NCBI RefSeq assembly: GCF_000019845.1
Contig: NC_010581.1
Span: 2,175,501 to 2,239,500 of the forward strand
Direction: 5' to 3'
DNA length: 64,000 bases
Source of the DNA: Beijerinckia indica subsp. indica ATCC 9039
GTDB taxonomy: Bacteria > Pseudomonadota > Alphaproteobacteria > Rhizobiales > Beijerinckiaceae
Every line of letters starts with the position of its first letter. The first letter of the stretch is position 1. The position numbers were made by a program, and so were the translations under genes. The notes beneath the pieces were generated by a model, which was given only the letters and a program-made list of their open reading frames with translations, was not told where the DNA came from and did not search any database. Shown piece by piece: positions 1 through 8,957 of the stretch.

Positions 1-481
1 CTCGGGATCGATACGACACCTCTTAACGCCTATCGCGCGCGTAATATGTTCAGAGATGATCCAGCCTGTAAGAACCACGAAGGTTCTCGTTGATTTCTTT
101 TTAACTGCTTGGCGATTAAGGCAGCGTCAATTCGTTTACATTGTTTTTGAAGGGTTTTACCCTCTGCGAGTCTGCAAATAACCCTAAAATAATCTTAATA
201 TTTCCATGATTGGGAAGGACACTGCCCTACGTTGGTCAATTAATCCACCTACAAATACTTGCTCACACAATAACCGCTATCGAGAGCAAGAATTCAGGGA
301 AAGAGCGGACATTTGCTAGGTTCTACCATGCTTATGATCGCACCGAATTATCGCGTCGGCGCTTTTCCTGACCGAAGACATCCTCATTCGGGGGAGGATG
401 ACATCTTGATCTCGAAAGCGGCTTTGTTTCGGGCCTTGTTCAAATCGTCCCGATTTTGGTGTCACCTAACGGAGGGGTAGC
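1..481. other. Non-coding 5' end of window
   Basis: I see no convincing gene here. A small hairpin (AGAACC at 71-76 pairing with GGTTCT at 82-87) is followed by a T-rich stretch at about 94-102 and could terminate a plus-strand gene lying outside the window. The stretch is more AT-rich than the genes downstream. A clear Shine-Dalgarno GGAGGGG at about 470-476 belongs to the ORF starting at 482. Confidence 0.4.
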
Positions 482-928
482 GTGCCCATTAGTCAATGTC
501 CGACATGCGGTCAGCCTCAAATGGACCAGGTCATTTACCTTGGTTTACCCGGCCATCACTGCCGCACAGAAGGGTGCAATACGCTTGTCGGCCCCGCTTC
601 TCTCGCTCCCGCCATTTCCTACACCAACGCGAAGGGCGAAAGGGATTTTCACTTCACGCGCTATCAAGGCTCCTATCTCAAGGGACTCTGGCTCTGGATC
701 GCCGAAACCTTGCACGGACAATTAGCGAGGTCGGACATGGAGCCCGCATGGTCGGGGGCCGCGCAGACAGCCCTTGTCAGGCGATCGAACTGGGCCGATC
801 AACGGGTTTCATCGAGTGGAAAGACCAGCCGATATTCTGCTTCGCGCGTCCATGCGCCCCAACGCGAAACCCATCATTTTTATAAAGAGGGGCCCGTCAG
901 GAAAACCCACGCCCGTCCCCTCGTCTAA
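482..928 (+). CDS. Small zinc-ribbon-like hypothetical protein
   Basis: A 148-residue ORF of unknown function. The GTG start follows a strong GGAGGGG Shine-Dalgarno at the right distance, which is the main support. The N-terminus carries CPTCG (Cys6, Cys9) and then HHCRTEGC (Cys27, Cys32), a pattern that could bind one zinc ion. The first 80 residues read like a folded domain; the last 60 are low in recognisable features and rich in Ser/Arg, so the reading frame may be degenerate there. It is not obviously in an operon: the next gene, tadA, is convergent. Confidence 0.45.
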   Translation: MPISQCPTCGQPQMDQVIYLGLPGHHCRTEGCNTLVGPASLAPAISYTNAKGERDFHFTRYQGSYLKGLWLWIAETLHGQLARSDMEPAWSGAAQTALVRRSNWADQRVSSSGKTSRYSASRVHAPQRETHHFYKEGPVRKTHARPLV

Positions 929-960
929 AGGGAACGCCCTTTTTCGGCCCAATCGGATAT

Positions 961-1467
961 TTATCGCCGTTCCAGGAAAAAAGCCCGTAAAAGGGCTGCG
1001 GCCTCGCTTTCCCGCAAGCCGCCATATATTTCCGTCACGTGATGGCAGGTCGGCTGCGCGAAAATCCGCGCACCATGTTCGACCCCTCCCCCTTTCGGAT
1101 CGGATGCCGAAAAATAGAGCCTGCGCAAGCGGGCATGGGCAATGGCTGCCGCACACATGGCACAAGGCTCAAGCGTCACGTAGAGATCGCAACCAATGAG
1201 CCGTTCGGAACCGAGCACGGCGCAAGCCTGGCGAATAGCCAGCATTTCCGCATGGGCGGTCGGATCCTTATCGGCAAGAACCTGATTGCCCGCCCGCGCC
1301 AATATGATCCCCTCACGCATGATCACCGCGCCGACCGGTACCTCCCCACGCGCCGCCGCCTTGTGGGCCTCCTCGAAAGCCAAGGAGAACGGATCGGGAC
1401 GCGGCGTCGGCTTCACCTCGTCAAAGACCGGTGAGTCCGGCGTGTTCTTCGGTTTCTTCAAAATCAC
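961..1467 (-). CDS. tadA: tRNA-specific adenosine deaminase TadA
   Basis: Deaminates adenosine 34 to inosine in the tRNA-Arg(ACG) wobble position. The 168-residue protein has the complete cytidine-deaminase-fold zinc site: HAE with His72 and catalytic Glu74, and PCAMC with Cys102 and Cys105. Length is usual for the family apart from about 25 extra N-terminal residues that include a Pro-rich linker. The GTG start lies 47 bases inside the 3' end of the upstream ABC-transporter gene on the same strand, so the two are probably co-transcribed and translationally coupled. A shorter start downstream is possible because the first 25 residues are not part of the fold. Confidence 0.93.
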   Translation of the reverse strand: MILKKPKNTPDSPVFDEVKPTPRPDPFSLAFEEAHKAAARGEVPVGAVIMREGIILARAGNQVLADKDPTAHAEMLAIRQACAVLGSERLIGCDLYVTLEPCAMCAAAIAHARLRRLYFSASDPKGGGVEHGARIFAQPTCHHVTEIYGGLRESEAAALLRAFFLERR

Positions 1468-3439
1468 CCTTTCCGAGCTTCAAAGCGGTTGTGGCTTCAT
1501 CCTTTTCCTGCCTCTTGCCACGCTCTCCAAGAGAAATTTCGACCGCCTGCCCTTCTTCGGCGGCAGCACGGCGCAAAATCTCCTCCGCCAACTCGACATC
1601 ATGCTGACGGCTCCACATAGAGGCATAGATGCCCTGCTGCGCAACAAGTTCGGCATGCGTGCCGCGCTCGACGATCTCGCCTTTGTCGAGGACGAGAATT
1701 TCATCCGCCCCGACAATGGTCGAAAGCCTGTGCGCGATGACCAAAGTGGTGCGGCCGCGCGCCACCTGATCAAGCGCCCCCTGAATCGCCCGTTCGGTAA
1801 AGGAATCGAGCGCCGAGGTCGCCTCGTCGAGGACCAGGATCGGCGGTGCCTTCAAAATCGTGCGGGCAATGGCGACGCGCTGTTTCTCGCCCCCCGATAA
1901 TTTCAGGCCGCGCTCGCCGACGGCGGCCTGATAACCCCCAGGTGCGGATTCGATGAAACCATCGATCTGAGCCAGATGCGCCGCCTCCCGCACCTCGGCA
2001 TCGGTCGCATCGGGACGGCCATAACGGATATTATAATCAAGCGTATCGTTGAACAGCACAGTGTCCTGCGGCACGATGCCGAGCGCCCCACGCAAGGACA
2101 CCTGAGTGACGGCTCCAATATCCTGGCCATCGATCGTGATATGGCCAGAGGATGGCTCGTAGAAACGAAAGATCAGGCGCGAAAGAGTGGATTTGCCAGC
2201 GCCCGATGGACCGACGATCGCCACTGTTTTTCCCGGCGGCACCTCGAACGAGACATCCTTCAGAATGGGCCGGCGCTCATCGTAATGAAACGAGACGTGA
2301 TCGAGCCGCAAGCCTCCCTCACGGACGATGAGCGGCTTGGCGCCCGGCCTGTCCGCGACCTCGGGTGATTTCCCCAAAATCTCGAACATCGTTTCGATAT
2401 CCAGAGTCGATTGACGGATTTCCCGATAGACAAGACCCATATAGCTCAACGGCTGATAGAGCTGAATCATCATCGCGTTGATAAGCACGAAATCACCCGG
2501 AGTATTGGTGCCTTCGTGAATACCGCGAATACAGAGAACCATGACGAGCGTAAGCCCAAGCGTAAAGATCACGGCCTGCCCGGCATTCAGCCAAGCCAAT
2601 GAGGTATAGGTTTTGATGCTCATCTGCTCGTAGCGGCTGATCGAGTCGTCATAACGACGCTTCTCACGCGCTTCGGCATTGAAATATTTCACTGTTTCAA
2701 AATTCAGCAGACTATCGATCGCCTTGGTATTGGCATCGGTGTCGCTTTCGTTCATCGCCTTGCGGATACCGATCCGCCAATTGGTACAGGCCGTCGTATA
2801 GCTCGTATAAGCGATGATCATCGTGATCACGATCAACGCGTAACGCCAATCGAATTGATGGAGAAGGATGCCGAGGATCAGCACGAATTCCACGGCTGTC
2901 GGGATCGCCGTGAGCACAGTGGTCCGCACAATCGTCTCGATGGAATTGCGGCCGCGTTCCAATATGCGCGTCAAGCCGCCTGTCTTGCGCTCGAGATGAA
3001 AGCGCAAGGACAGGGAATGCAGATGGACGAAGACATCCCGGGCGAGCCGCCTGACCGCATGCATGGCGACATCGGCGAATACGCCGTCACGCACCTGCGT
3101 GAGCAGAGCCATGACGATGCGCAAAAGACCATAGAGCAAGGTCAAGACGATCGGCCCGGCGAAAACGGGATGCAAGGCAAGCGAGGCCGCCGTGCCCTGC
3201 CCATTGTCCTGCGGCAGCGCCAAGGCATCCACCGCCCATTTGAACGAATAGGGAATGGTGACGGTCACGATCTTGGCCGCCAGCAACAGCATAAGCGAAA
3301 GATAGATCCGCTTCTTGAGATCGGGACGATCGGCCGGCCAGAGATAAGGCCAAAGCTTGCGCGTGGTCACGCCGAAATCGATTTTACGCGCCGGCTTTTG
3401 ATGCTGCGCCGAGGCCGGGAATGAAGTGAAAAGCGACAT
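1421..3439 (-). CDS. Atm1/HMT1-type ABC exporter (fused permease-ATPase)
   Basis: A 672-residue half-transporter of the Atm1 family, which exports glutathione-linked sulfur or metal conjugates from the cytoplasm and acts as a homodimer in the inner membrane. Residues about 45-345 form the six-helix membrane domain and contain the family-typical NFETVKYFNAE segment (about 246-256). The ATPase domain has Walker A GPSGAGKST (410-418), signature LSGGEKQR (about 516) and Walker B/D-loop LVLDEATSALD. The charged C-terminal tail after about residue 610 overlaps tadA. A 16-base perfect palindrome lies about 120 bases upstream of the start. The substrate cannot be read from sequence; Fe-S precursor or metal-conjugate export is a family inference. 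Confidence 0.9.
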   Translation of the reverse strand: MSLFTSFPASAQHQKPARKIDFGVTTRKLWPYLWPADRPDLKKRIYLSLMLLLAAKIVTVTIPYSFKWAVDALALPQDNGQGTAASLALHPVFAGPIVLTLLYGLLRIVMALLTQVRDGVFADVAMHAVRRLARDVFVHLHSLSLRFHLERKTGGLTRILERGRNSIETIVRTTVLTAIPTAVEFVLILGILLHQFDWRYALIVITMIIAYTSYTTACTNWRIGIRKAMNESDTDANTKAIDSLLNFETVKYFNAEAREKRRYDDSISRYEQMSIKTYTSLAWLNAGQAVIFTLGLTLVMVLCIRGIHEGTNTPGDFVLINAMMIQLYQPLSYMGLVYREIRQSTLDIETMFEILGKSPEVADRPGAKPLIVREGGLRLDHVSFHYDERRPILKDVSFEVPPGKTVAIVGPSGAGKSTLSRLIFRFYEPSSGHITIDGQDIGAVTQVSLRGALGIVPQDTVLFNDTLDYNIRYGRPDATDAEVREAAHLAQIDGFIESAPGGYQAAVGERGLKLSGGEKQRVAIARTILKAPPILVLDEATSALDSFTERAIQGALDQVARGRTTLVIAHRLSTIVGADEILVLDKGEIVERGTHAELVAQQGIYASMWSRQHDVELAEEILRRAAAEEGQAVEISLGERGKRQEKDEATTALKLGKGDFEETEEHAGLTGL

Positions 3440-3559
3440 GAACTCCTGGCTCCCGCCATGCGGCGGATCGCGCGTCCTTCAATCAAAGACAAGATCGCGA
3501 GGACAAGATCGGACGATAGTTCGAGCACATCGAATGGCCGGATTATCCGCAAAACCAAT

Positions 3560-3575
3560 ATCTTAGATCTAAGAT
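3560..3575. promoter_or_regulatory. Perfect 16-base palindrome, possible operator
   Basis: The sequence ATCTTAGATCTAAGAT is perfectly self-complementary and sits about 120 bases upstream of the Atm1-like exporter start, within a 250-base non-coding gap. Perfect even palindromes of this size near a promoter are typical of operators for dimeric regulators. No regulator gene lies beside it, so the binding protein is unknown. Confidence 0.35.
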
Positions 3576-3695
3576 TGGGTCGCGGTCCGATGCATTCTCT
3601 TCTCCATATAGGATCAGGCAAAAGACATTCCAGCCAAGCCGCCAGCATGAATGCCCAGCGAGGGGCCGATCATGTAGCCCTATCGCGTGGCAAAT

Positions 3696-4844
3696 TCATC
3701 TTGGCGCCGCCTGCTTTTGCTCCTCTTGCGGCGGAGCCGGAGGCAGAATGAGGATCTGGCCGGGGTAGATCTTTTGGGGATCGCGGATCTGCGCGCTATT
3801 GGCCGAATAGATCTGCATATAATGGAACCCGGAACCGAGCCTTTTCATACTGATCCGCCAAAGGGTATCACCCTCCTCCACGCGCATCGTATCGATTTTC
3901 TCGATCACCGCCGCACTGGACGAGGCAGGCTCCTCCCGCCGCATGTCCGAGGCCGCCGCGACAGGAGAACTGGCCGGCACTTCGAACGGAATTTCCGCGC
4001 GCTCCCCGACATTCCCCTTTTCATCCATCGCATCGGCGCGCAACCGATAGGAACCCGCCTCAAGACCTCGGCCAACCCGAAGGGACCACGCGCCATCCTT
4101 GGCCGCCGTGACCTGCGTCAGCAATATCTCATTGAGATAAAGCTGCAAAACCGCGTCAGGTGCTGCCTGCCCCGCGACAAACAGACCTTGGCCGGCTTCA
4201 ACGTCCACCGTCTTGAAAGCAAGGCGTTGAGACGCGGCAGCAGCCTCATTCGGCGGCTTCGGCGCCTGCAGCACTTGCGTCGGTTTGCCGGCTTCCGCCA
4301 AGGCTATCATGGCCTCGCCACGCCCTGGCTCAGGCAGGAAAACAGCGACATTCTGCGGCGAATTTTGCGGCATTTGTTCTTTCGGCGTCATGCGCAAGGA
4401 AAGGGCATAAACACCGGGTTGCAATGTCACGGCGTCCATGACGAAAAATCCCGCGGCATCGGCCGTGACCCTGGCAAGCTCCTTATCCTGCTCCCGATCC
4501 TCCCCCTGATTGAGCAAGACGACCTCCGCCTCGGGCTTGGCGCGGCCAGCGACAAGCATGGTGCCTGAAGCCTCGATTCGGACAATATCGAATTGCGGCA
4601 AGCTCGCTTGGGTATCGGGCGGCGGCATGAGGATCGCGGGACGGGCAGGCGCGGGTGGCACCGGCGGCAAGGGAATCGGCTTGGGCAAATCGGCGAATTG
4701 ATCCTCCGGCCTGACTTCTTTTTCGGGGGGTGGAGGCAGCGGCCGCCGCTGCCAGAGTTGCAGGCCGACATAAGCCGCGAGCGCTACACCGAGAAGCAAC
4801 ACAAAAATAACCGCGCGCTGCCCCAGGCCCTGGTCGTCGGACAT
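3696..4844 (-). CDS. Membrane-anchored LysM-domain protein
   Basis: A 382-residue protein with one N-terminal transmembrane segment (about residues 13-30), a long Pro/Ala-rich linker, two Ig-like or carboxypeptidase-regulatory-like beta regions (about 90-290), and a C-terminal LysM domain (VEEGDTLWRIS... through IYPGQILILP), which binds peptidoglycan glycan chains. It is probably inner-membrane anchored with the LysM in the periplasm. I chose the ATG at 4844, preceded by AAGGGG, over an upstream GTG at 4883 that lacks a good ribosome-binding site. This architecture is common in Hyphomicrobiales; its exact cell-wall role is unknown. Confidence 0.85.
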   Translation of the reverse strand: MSDDQGLGQRAVIFVLLLGVALAAYVGLQLWQRRPLPPPPEKEVRPEDQFADLPKPIPLPPVPPAPARPAILMPPPDTQASLPQFDIVRIEASGTMLVAGRAKPEAEVVLLNQGEDREQDKELARVTADAAGFFVMDAVTLQPGVYALSLRMTPKEQMPQNSPQNVAVFLPEPGRGEAMIALAEAGKPTQVLQAPKPPNEAAAASQRLAFKTVDVEAGQGLFVAGQAAPDAVLQLYLNEILLTQVTAAKDGAWSLRVGRGLEAGSYRLRADAMDEKGNVGERAEIPFEVPASSPVAAASDMRREEPASSSAAVIEKIDTMRVEEGDTLWRISMKRLGSGFHYMQIYSANSAQIRDPQKIYPGQILILPPAPPQEEQKQAAPR

Positions 4845-4965
4845 TGACCCCTTCGGGGGAGAGTTCGACACCGAATCCTCCACAAATATTGATTTCTCAG
4901 ATTGGCTTTCCTTGAGGCAAACGGCAAGACTTGATTATGGGAAAGGGTCAGGCCACAACCGGATC

Positions 4966-5595
4966 ATGGCTTTTGCACCCCTCGATCCAGACCGTTCAAA
5001 ACCGCGCCGGATCTGCGTCTATTGCGGCTCCGCCAAGGGCTCCGACGCGCGTTATGTCGATGCGGCCGAACAATTCGGCACGATACTCGCTGACGCCGGC
5101 ATAGGCCTCGTCTATGGCGGCGGCGGTAATGGCCTCATGGGCGTGCTCGCCCGCGCCGTACTGGCGGGTGGCGGCCATGTCACAGGCATCATTCCGGATT
5201 TTCTGCAGTCCAAGGAAAAGCCGTCGATCGAGATCCAGGATCACCGGATCGTCGACGACATGCATACGCGCAAACGTTTGATGTTCGAAGAAGCCGATGC
5301 CTTTGTCGCATTGCCGGGAGGCATCGGCACGCTTGAGGAACTGGTCGAGCAATTGACCTGGGTCCAGCTCGAGCGCCACACGAAGCCTGTGGTCCTTGCC
5401 GATATAGGCGGGTTCTGGCAGCCCTTGCTCTCGCTTTTCGCGCATATGCGCCAGCAGGGCTTCATCCCGTCCCATTACGAGATCCGCTATCTCGTCGCGG
5501 AAAGGATCGAGGATATCGTGCCGATGATCGAACAGGCGATGACGCTCAATGCGCGGCTCGGCAAGAACAAACAGAAGGTCGACCCGCGATTGTGA
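4966..5595 (+). CDS. LOG family protein (cytokinin riboside monophosphate phosphoribohydrolase-like)
   Basis: Members of the LOG/TIGR00730 family hydrolyse the N-glycosidic bond of nucleoside monophosphates, releasing ribose 5-phosphate. This 209-residue protein has the VYCGS opening strand, the GGGGNGLMG phosphate loop and the diagnostic PGGIGTLEE motif with the catalytic Glu. I chose the ATG at 4966 because homology begins at RICVYCG; an upstream TTG at 4912 would add 18 unlikely residues. Its stop overlaps the GTG start of the following TPR-repeat gene (GTGA), indicating translational coupling. The physiological substrate in bacteria is usually AMP-like and is not determined here. Confidence 0.9.
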   Translation: MAFAPLDPDRSKPRRICVYCGSAKGSDARYVDAAEQFGTILADAGIGLVYGGGGNGLMGVLARAVLAGGGHVTGIIPDFLQSKEKPSIEIQDHRIVDDMHTRKRLMFEEADAFVALPGGIGTLEELVEQLTWVQLERHTKPVVLADIGGFWQPLLSLFAHMRQQGFIPSHYEIRYLVAERIEDIVPMIEQAMTLNARLGKNKQKVDPRL

Positions 5596-7334
5596 CAATG
5601 ACCGGCCCACAAGCGAAATCCCTTATTGAAAGCGCCCTTTCCTTTTCACGTCAGGGACAATGGAGCGAGGCTCTCGATAAAGCCGAGACAGCCGTTTCCC
5701 TTTATCGTGTTCTGGCAGAGGAACAATCCAGCGCATTCAACCCTGGCCTAGCCGAAGCCCTTGATATTCTTGCCAATATTCTGAGCGAAATCGGTGAAAA
5801 GGAAAAAGCTCTGGCTTTTGCGGAAGAAGCTCTGGCGCTCCGCCGCGTCCTGGCGGATAGTGGCTCCGACACATTCATTGCGGACCTGGCTTTCTCTCTC
5901 AACACTTATGCGACATGCCTTGGTGAGCTTGGCCATTGTCGTGGGGCTCTTATTCCAGCACGGGAAGCGGTACAGAATTATCGTCTTCTGACAGCCAGAC
6001 AGCCTCATCGTTTCGCGCCCGCCCTTGCCATGGCGCTGAATAATCTTGCCAATCGGCTCAGCGAGCTTGGGCAGCGGGAAGAAGCTTTGACCTTTGCCCA
6101 AGAAGCCGCCGCTCTCTACCGGCAATTGGCTGACGTCCTTCCCAATCGATTCATGCCGGACCTCGCGGGATCGCTCAATAATCTCTCCAATCGACTGAGT
6201 GCGCTTGGACAGCGTGAGGAAGCCCTAACGGTGATGCAGGAAAGCGTCGCTTTCTACAAAGACCTGTCGGCACACCAGCCTGAACTCTTTACCCCCGCCC
6301 TTGCGACCGCACTCAATAATCTCGCGAACAAACTGAACGATCTTGGCCGGCGGGACGAGGCGTTGGAGGCTGCACAGGAATCCGTCACACATTTTCGGTT
6401 CCTCACCGCAGCGCGGCCACAAGCCTTCACGCCTCAACTTGCGATGGCCCTCAACAGTCTCTCCAATCGGCTGCGTGATATCGGCCAACGCGAGGAAGCC
6501 TTGACGCAGGCGCAAGAATCCGTGGCCCTTCGTCGGCGCCTGACGGCTTCGCAACCGGATGTGTATCAGCAAGACCTCGCGGTCTCGCTCAACACCTTGG
6601 CGAATAGTCTCAGTGCCCTCAACAGACCGGAACAGGCTTTGACAGCGACGCAAGAAGCTGTCGCGATCCGCCGCTCACTGGTCAAGACCCGGCCTGAAGT
6701 TTTTACGCAAGATCTCGCGGCCTCACTCAACACCTTGGCCAATAATCTCAGCGCACTCGGTTACTATGAGGAGGCTCTTGTGGCGGCGGAAGAAGCCGTC
6801 AGCCTTCGCCGGACCTTGGCCGCGGGTTACCCTGATGTTTTTATCCCTAATCTCGCCGGCTCACTCAATACTCTTGCAAACAGGCTGAGCGATCTCGAAA
6901 GGGTCGAGGAAGCCCTTGTCGCCGCACGCGAGGCAGCGCAGCTTTATCGCGCCCTGGCGGCCAATCGACCCGCCGCCTTTACCCATCACCTTGCTGGATC
7001 TCTCAATAATCTCGCAAACAGATTGAGCCATATCGGTCAGCATGAATGCGCTTTGGCGCCCGCGAAAGAAGCCGTCAACTTATATCGCGACCTGGCTGAA
7101 AATCGGCCACAAACATTTACCGCCGATCTCGCTTTGGCGCTCAATACGCTCGCCAATATCTTAAACAAGACAGGCCAGAAAGAAGAGGCTTTGGCGGCGG
7201 CCAATCTTTATCGCACATTAGCAGCCGCGCATACTAAAGTCTTTGACCCACACCATATTGCTTCTCTCAACACATTGACGGAAATGATCGGACCCTTACC
7301 GTCCAATCGCGTCGAATGGCAGGATCACGGGTGA
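5592..7334 (+). CDS. TPR-like protein made of twelve 46-residue repeats
   Basis: After 26 N-terminal residues the 580-residue protein consists of eleven exact-length 46-residue units and a twelfth degenerate one lacking about four residues. Each unit follows AL..A.EAV.LYR.LA...P..F...LA.SLN.LAN.LS.LG..EE, a long TPR-like helical hairpin variant of the kind found in NTPase/TPR proteins of actinobacteria and cyanobacteria. There is no enzymatic or DNA-binding domain and no signal peptide, so it is probably a cytoplasmic scaffold. The GTG start overlaps the LOG gene's stop by four bases, so the two are likely made together. Function unknown. Confidence 0.85.
   Translation: MTMTGPQAKSLIESALSFSRQGQWSEALDKAETAVSLYRVLAEEQSSAFNPGLAEALDILANILSEIGEKEKALAFAEEALALRRVLADSGSDTFIADLAFSLNTYATCLGELGHCRGALIPAREAVQNYRLLTARQPHRFAPALAMALNNLANRLSELGQREEALTFAQEAAALYRQLADVLPNRFMPDLAGSLNNLSNRLSALGQREEALTVMQESVAFYKDLSAHQPELFTPALATALNNLANKLNDLGRRDEALEAAQESVTHFRFLTAARPQAFTPQLAMALNSLSNRLRDIGQREEALTQAQESVALRRRLTASQPDVYQQDLAVSLNTLANSLSALNRPEQALTATQEAVAIRRSLVKTRPEVFTQDLAASLNTLANNLSALGYYEEALVAAEEAVSLRRTLAAGYPDVFIPNLAGSLNTLANRLSDLERVEEALVAAREAAQLYRALAANRPAAFTHHLAGSLNNLANRLSHIGQHECALAPAKEAVNLYRDLAENRPQTFTADLALALNTLANILNKTGQKEEALAAANLYRTLAAAHTKVFDPHHIASLNTLTEMIGPLPSNRVEWQDHG
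5670..7187 (+). repeat. Eleven tandem 138-base coding repeats
   Basis: The eleven full protein units correspond to an uninterrupted 138-base period with no length variation. The DNA copies are diverged, with conservation concentrated at codons for Leu-Asn-x-Leu-Ala-Asn and Ala-Leu. This indicates old duplication followed by selection rather than recent slippage. Confidence 0.8.
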
Positions 7335-7346
7335 GCGAAACGCAAC

Positions 7347-8957
7347 CTATTTCGCCCCCGCTTTCATGAGTTTGTAGGTGATGGCATCAAGGAGCGCCTG
7401 GAAGGACGCCTCGATGATGTTGGAGGAAACCCCCACAGTGGTCCACGTCTCGCCACTTGCTTCCGAGAACTCGATCAGCACCCGCGTCACCGCATCCGTC
7501 CCGCCCTGGAAAACACGGACGCGATAATCGACAAGCTGGAGATCGGAAATAAACCCCTGATACTTGCCAAGATCCTTGCGCAGGGCAAGATCGAGCGCAT
7601 TGACCGGCCCCTCGCCTTCCGCTGCAGAAATAAGAATTTCGCCACCGATCTTGAGCTTGACCACGGCCTCTGAAGCGATGACGAACGCGCCGCGCGCATC
7701 ATAACGGCGCTCCACATTGACGTGAAACCGCTCGATGTCGAAATAATCCGGTACTTCTCCAAGGACGCGCCGCGCCAGCAGTTCAAAGGAGGCGTCCGCG
7801 CCTTCATAAGCATAGCCAAGCGCTTCCTTCTGCTTGACCTCTTCGAGCAGCCGCGTCACGCGCGGATCCTTGGCATCGACGGAAACGCCGATCCGCTGCA
7901 ATTCGGCCAAAATATTTGACTTTCCCGCCTGATCGGACACAAGCAACCGACGCTTGTTGCCAACGCTTTCGGGCGGCACATGCTCATAGGTTTTCGGCTC
8001 CTTCATCAGGGCCGAGGCATGAATGCCGGCCTTGGTCGCGAAGGCCGAAGCGCCAACATAGGGCGCATGCCGGTTCGGCGAACGGTTCAGCAATTCATCG
8101 AGCGTGTGGCTGATCTTGGTCAGCAACGGCAATGTCTCAATCGCCACATTCAGCTTGAACTTATGCGCATAGGGCTCCTTGAGCAAAAGCGTCGGAATGA
8201 GCGAGACGAGATTGGCATTGCCGCAACGTTCGCCAAGCCCGTTCAATGTGCCCTGAATCTGCCGCGCCCCGCCACGCACCGCCGCCAAGGAATTGGCGAC
8301 CGCCATTTCGGTATCATTGTGAGCATGTATACCAAGGGCGCTGCCCGGCACATGCTCGCTCACGGCGCGCACGATCTCCTCGATCTCATGCGGCAGCGTG
8401 CCGCCATTGGTATCGCAGAGAACAACCCAGCGTGCTCCCGCCGCATAAGCCGTTTTGGCGCATTCGAGCGCATAAGCGGGATTGGCCTTGTATCCATCAA
8501 AAAAATGTTCGCAATCAAGCAGAGCCTCACGCCCCGCCTTCACCGCCGCCGCAATGGATTGCGTGATGCCGTCAAGATTTTCCTCCAAAGTGCAGCCGAG
8601 CGCGACATGCACTTGATAGTCCCATGATTTGGCGACGAAAGTGATCGCTTGCGCATCGGCAGAAAGAAGGCCCGCGATGCCTGGATCATTCTCGGCGGAA
8701 CGCCCTGCTCTTTTGGTCATGCCGAAGGCGGTGAAACGCGCCTGCCGCAGCGGCGGACGTTTCGCAAAAAAGTCCGTGTCGAGCGGATTGGCGCCGGGAT
8801 AGCCGCCCTCGATATAATCAATGCCGAGATCATCGAGCAGAGCCGCGATGCGCGTCTTATCGGCCAGCGAGAAATCGACGCCCATCGTCTGCGCGCCATC
8901 GCGCAACGTCGTATCAAAGAGTGTCAGAGGCTCGCGCGTTGTGGCGCCGGATGTCAT
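7347..8957 (-). CDS. cimA: (R)-citramalate synthase
   Basis: Condenses acetyl-CoA and pyruvate to (R)-citramalate, the threonine-independent route to 2-oxobutyrate and isoleucine. The 536-residue protein starts the TIM barrel with FDTTLRDGAQ, the metal and catalytic Arg-Asp motif of the isopropylmalate/citramalate synthase family. It continues with HAHNDTEMAV (metal-binding His pair) and GLGERCGNAN, and ends in a LeuA-type allosteric dimer domain (about 400-530). The ATG at 8957 follows GGGAGG; an upstream start at 9014 is not needed. The start codon overlaps the GNAT gene's stop (ATGA), making it the last gene of a cysS-GNAT-cimA operon. Confidence 0.93.
   Translation of the reverse strand: MTSGATTREPLTLFDTTLRDGAQTMGVDFSLADKTRIAALLDDLGIDYIEGGYPGANPLDTDFFAKRPPLRQARFTAFGMTKRAGRSAENDPGIAGLLSADAQAITFVAKSWDYQVHVALGCTLEENLDGITQSIAAAVKAGREALLDCEHFFDGYKANPAYALECAKTAYAAGARWVVLCDTNGGTLPHEIEEIVRAVSEHVPGSALGIHAHNDTEMAVANSLAAVRGGARQIQGTLNGLGERCGNANLVSLIPTLLLKEPYAHKFKLNVAIETLPLLTKISHTLDELLNRSPNRHAPYVGASAFATKAGIHASALMKEPKTYEHVPPESVGNKRRLLVSDQAGKSNILAELQRIGVSVDAKDPRVTRLLEEVKQKEALGYAYEGADASFELLARRVLGEVPDYFDIERFHVNVERRYDARGAFVIASEAVVKLKIGGEILISAAEGEGPVNALDLALRKDLGKYQGFISDLQLVDYRVRVFQGGTDAVTRVLIEFSEASGETWTTVGVSSNIIEASFQALLDAITYKLMKAGAK

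Noticed and set aside
3687..4568. 293-codon frame antisense to the LysM gene
   Set aside because: Arg/His-rich shadow translation without domains; the LysM protein on the other strand is well supported.
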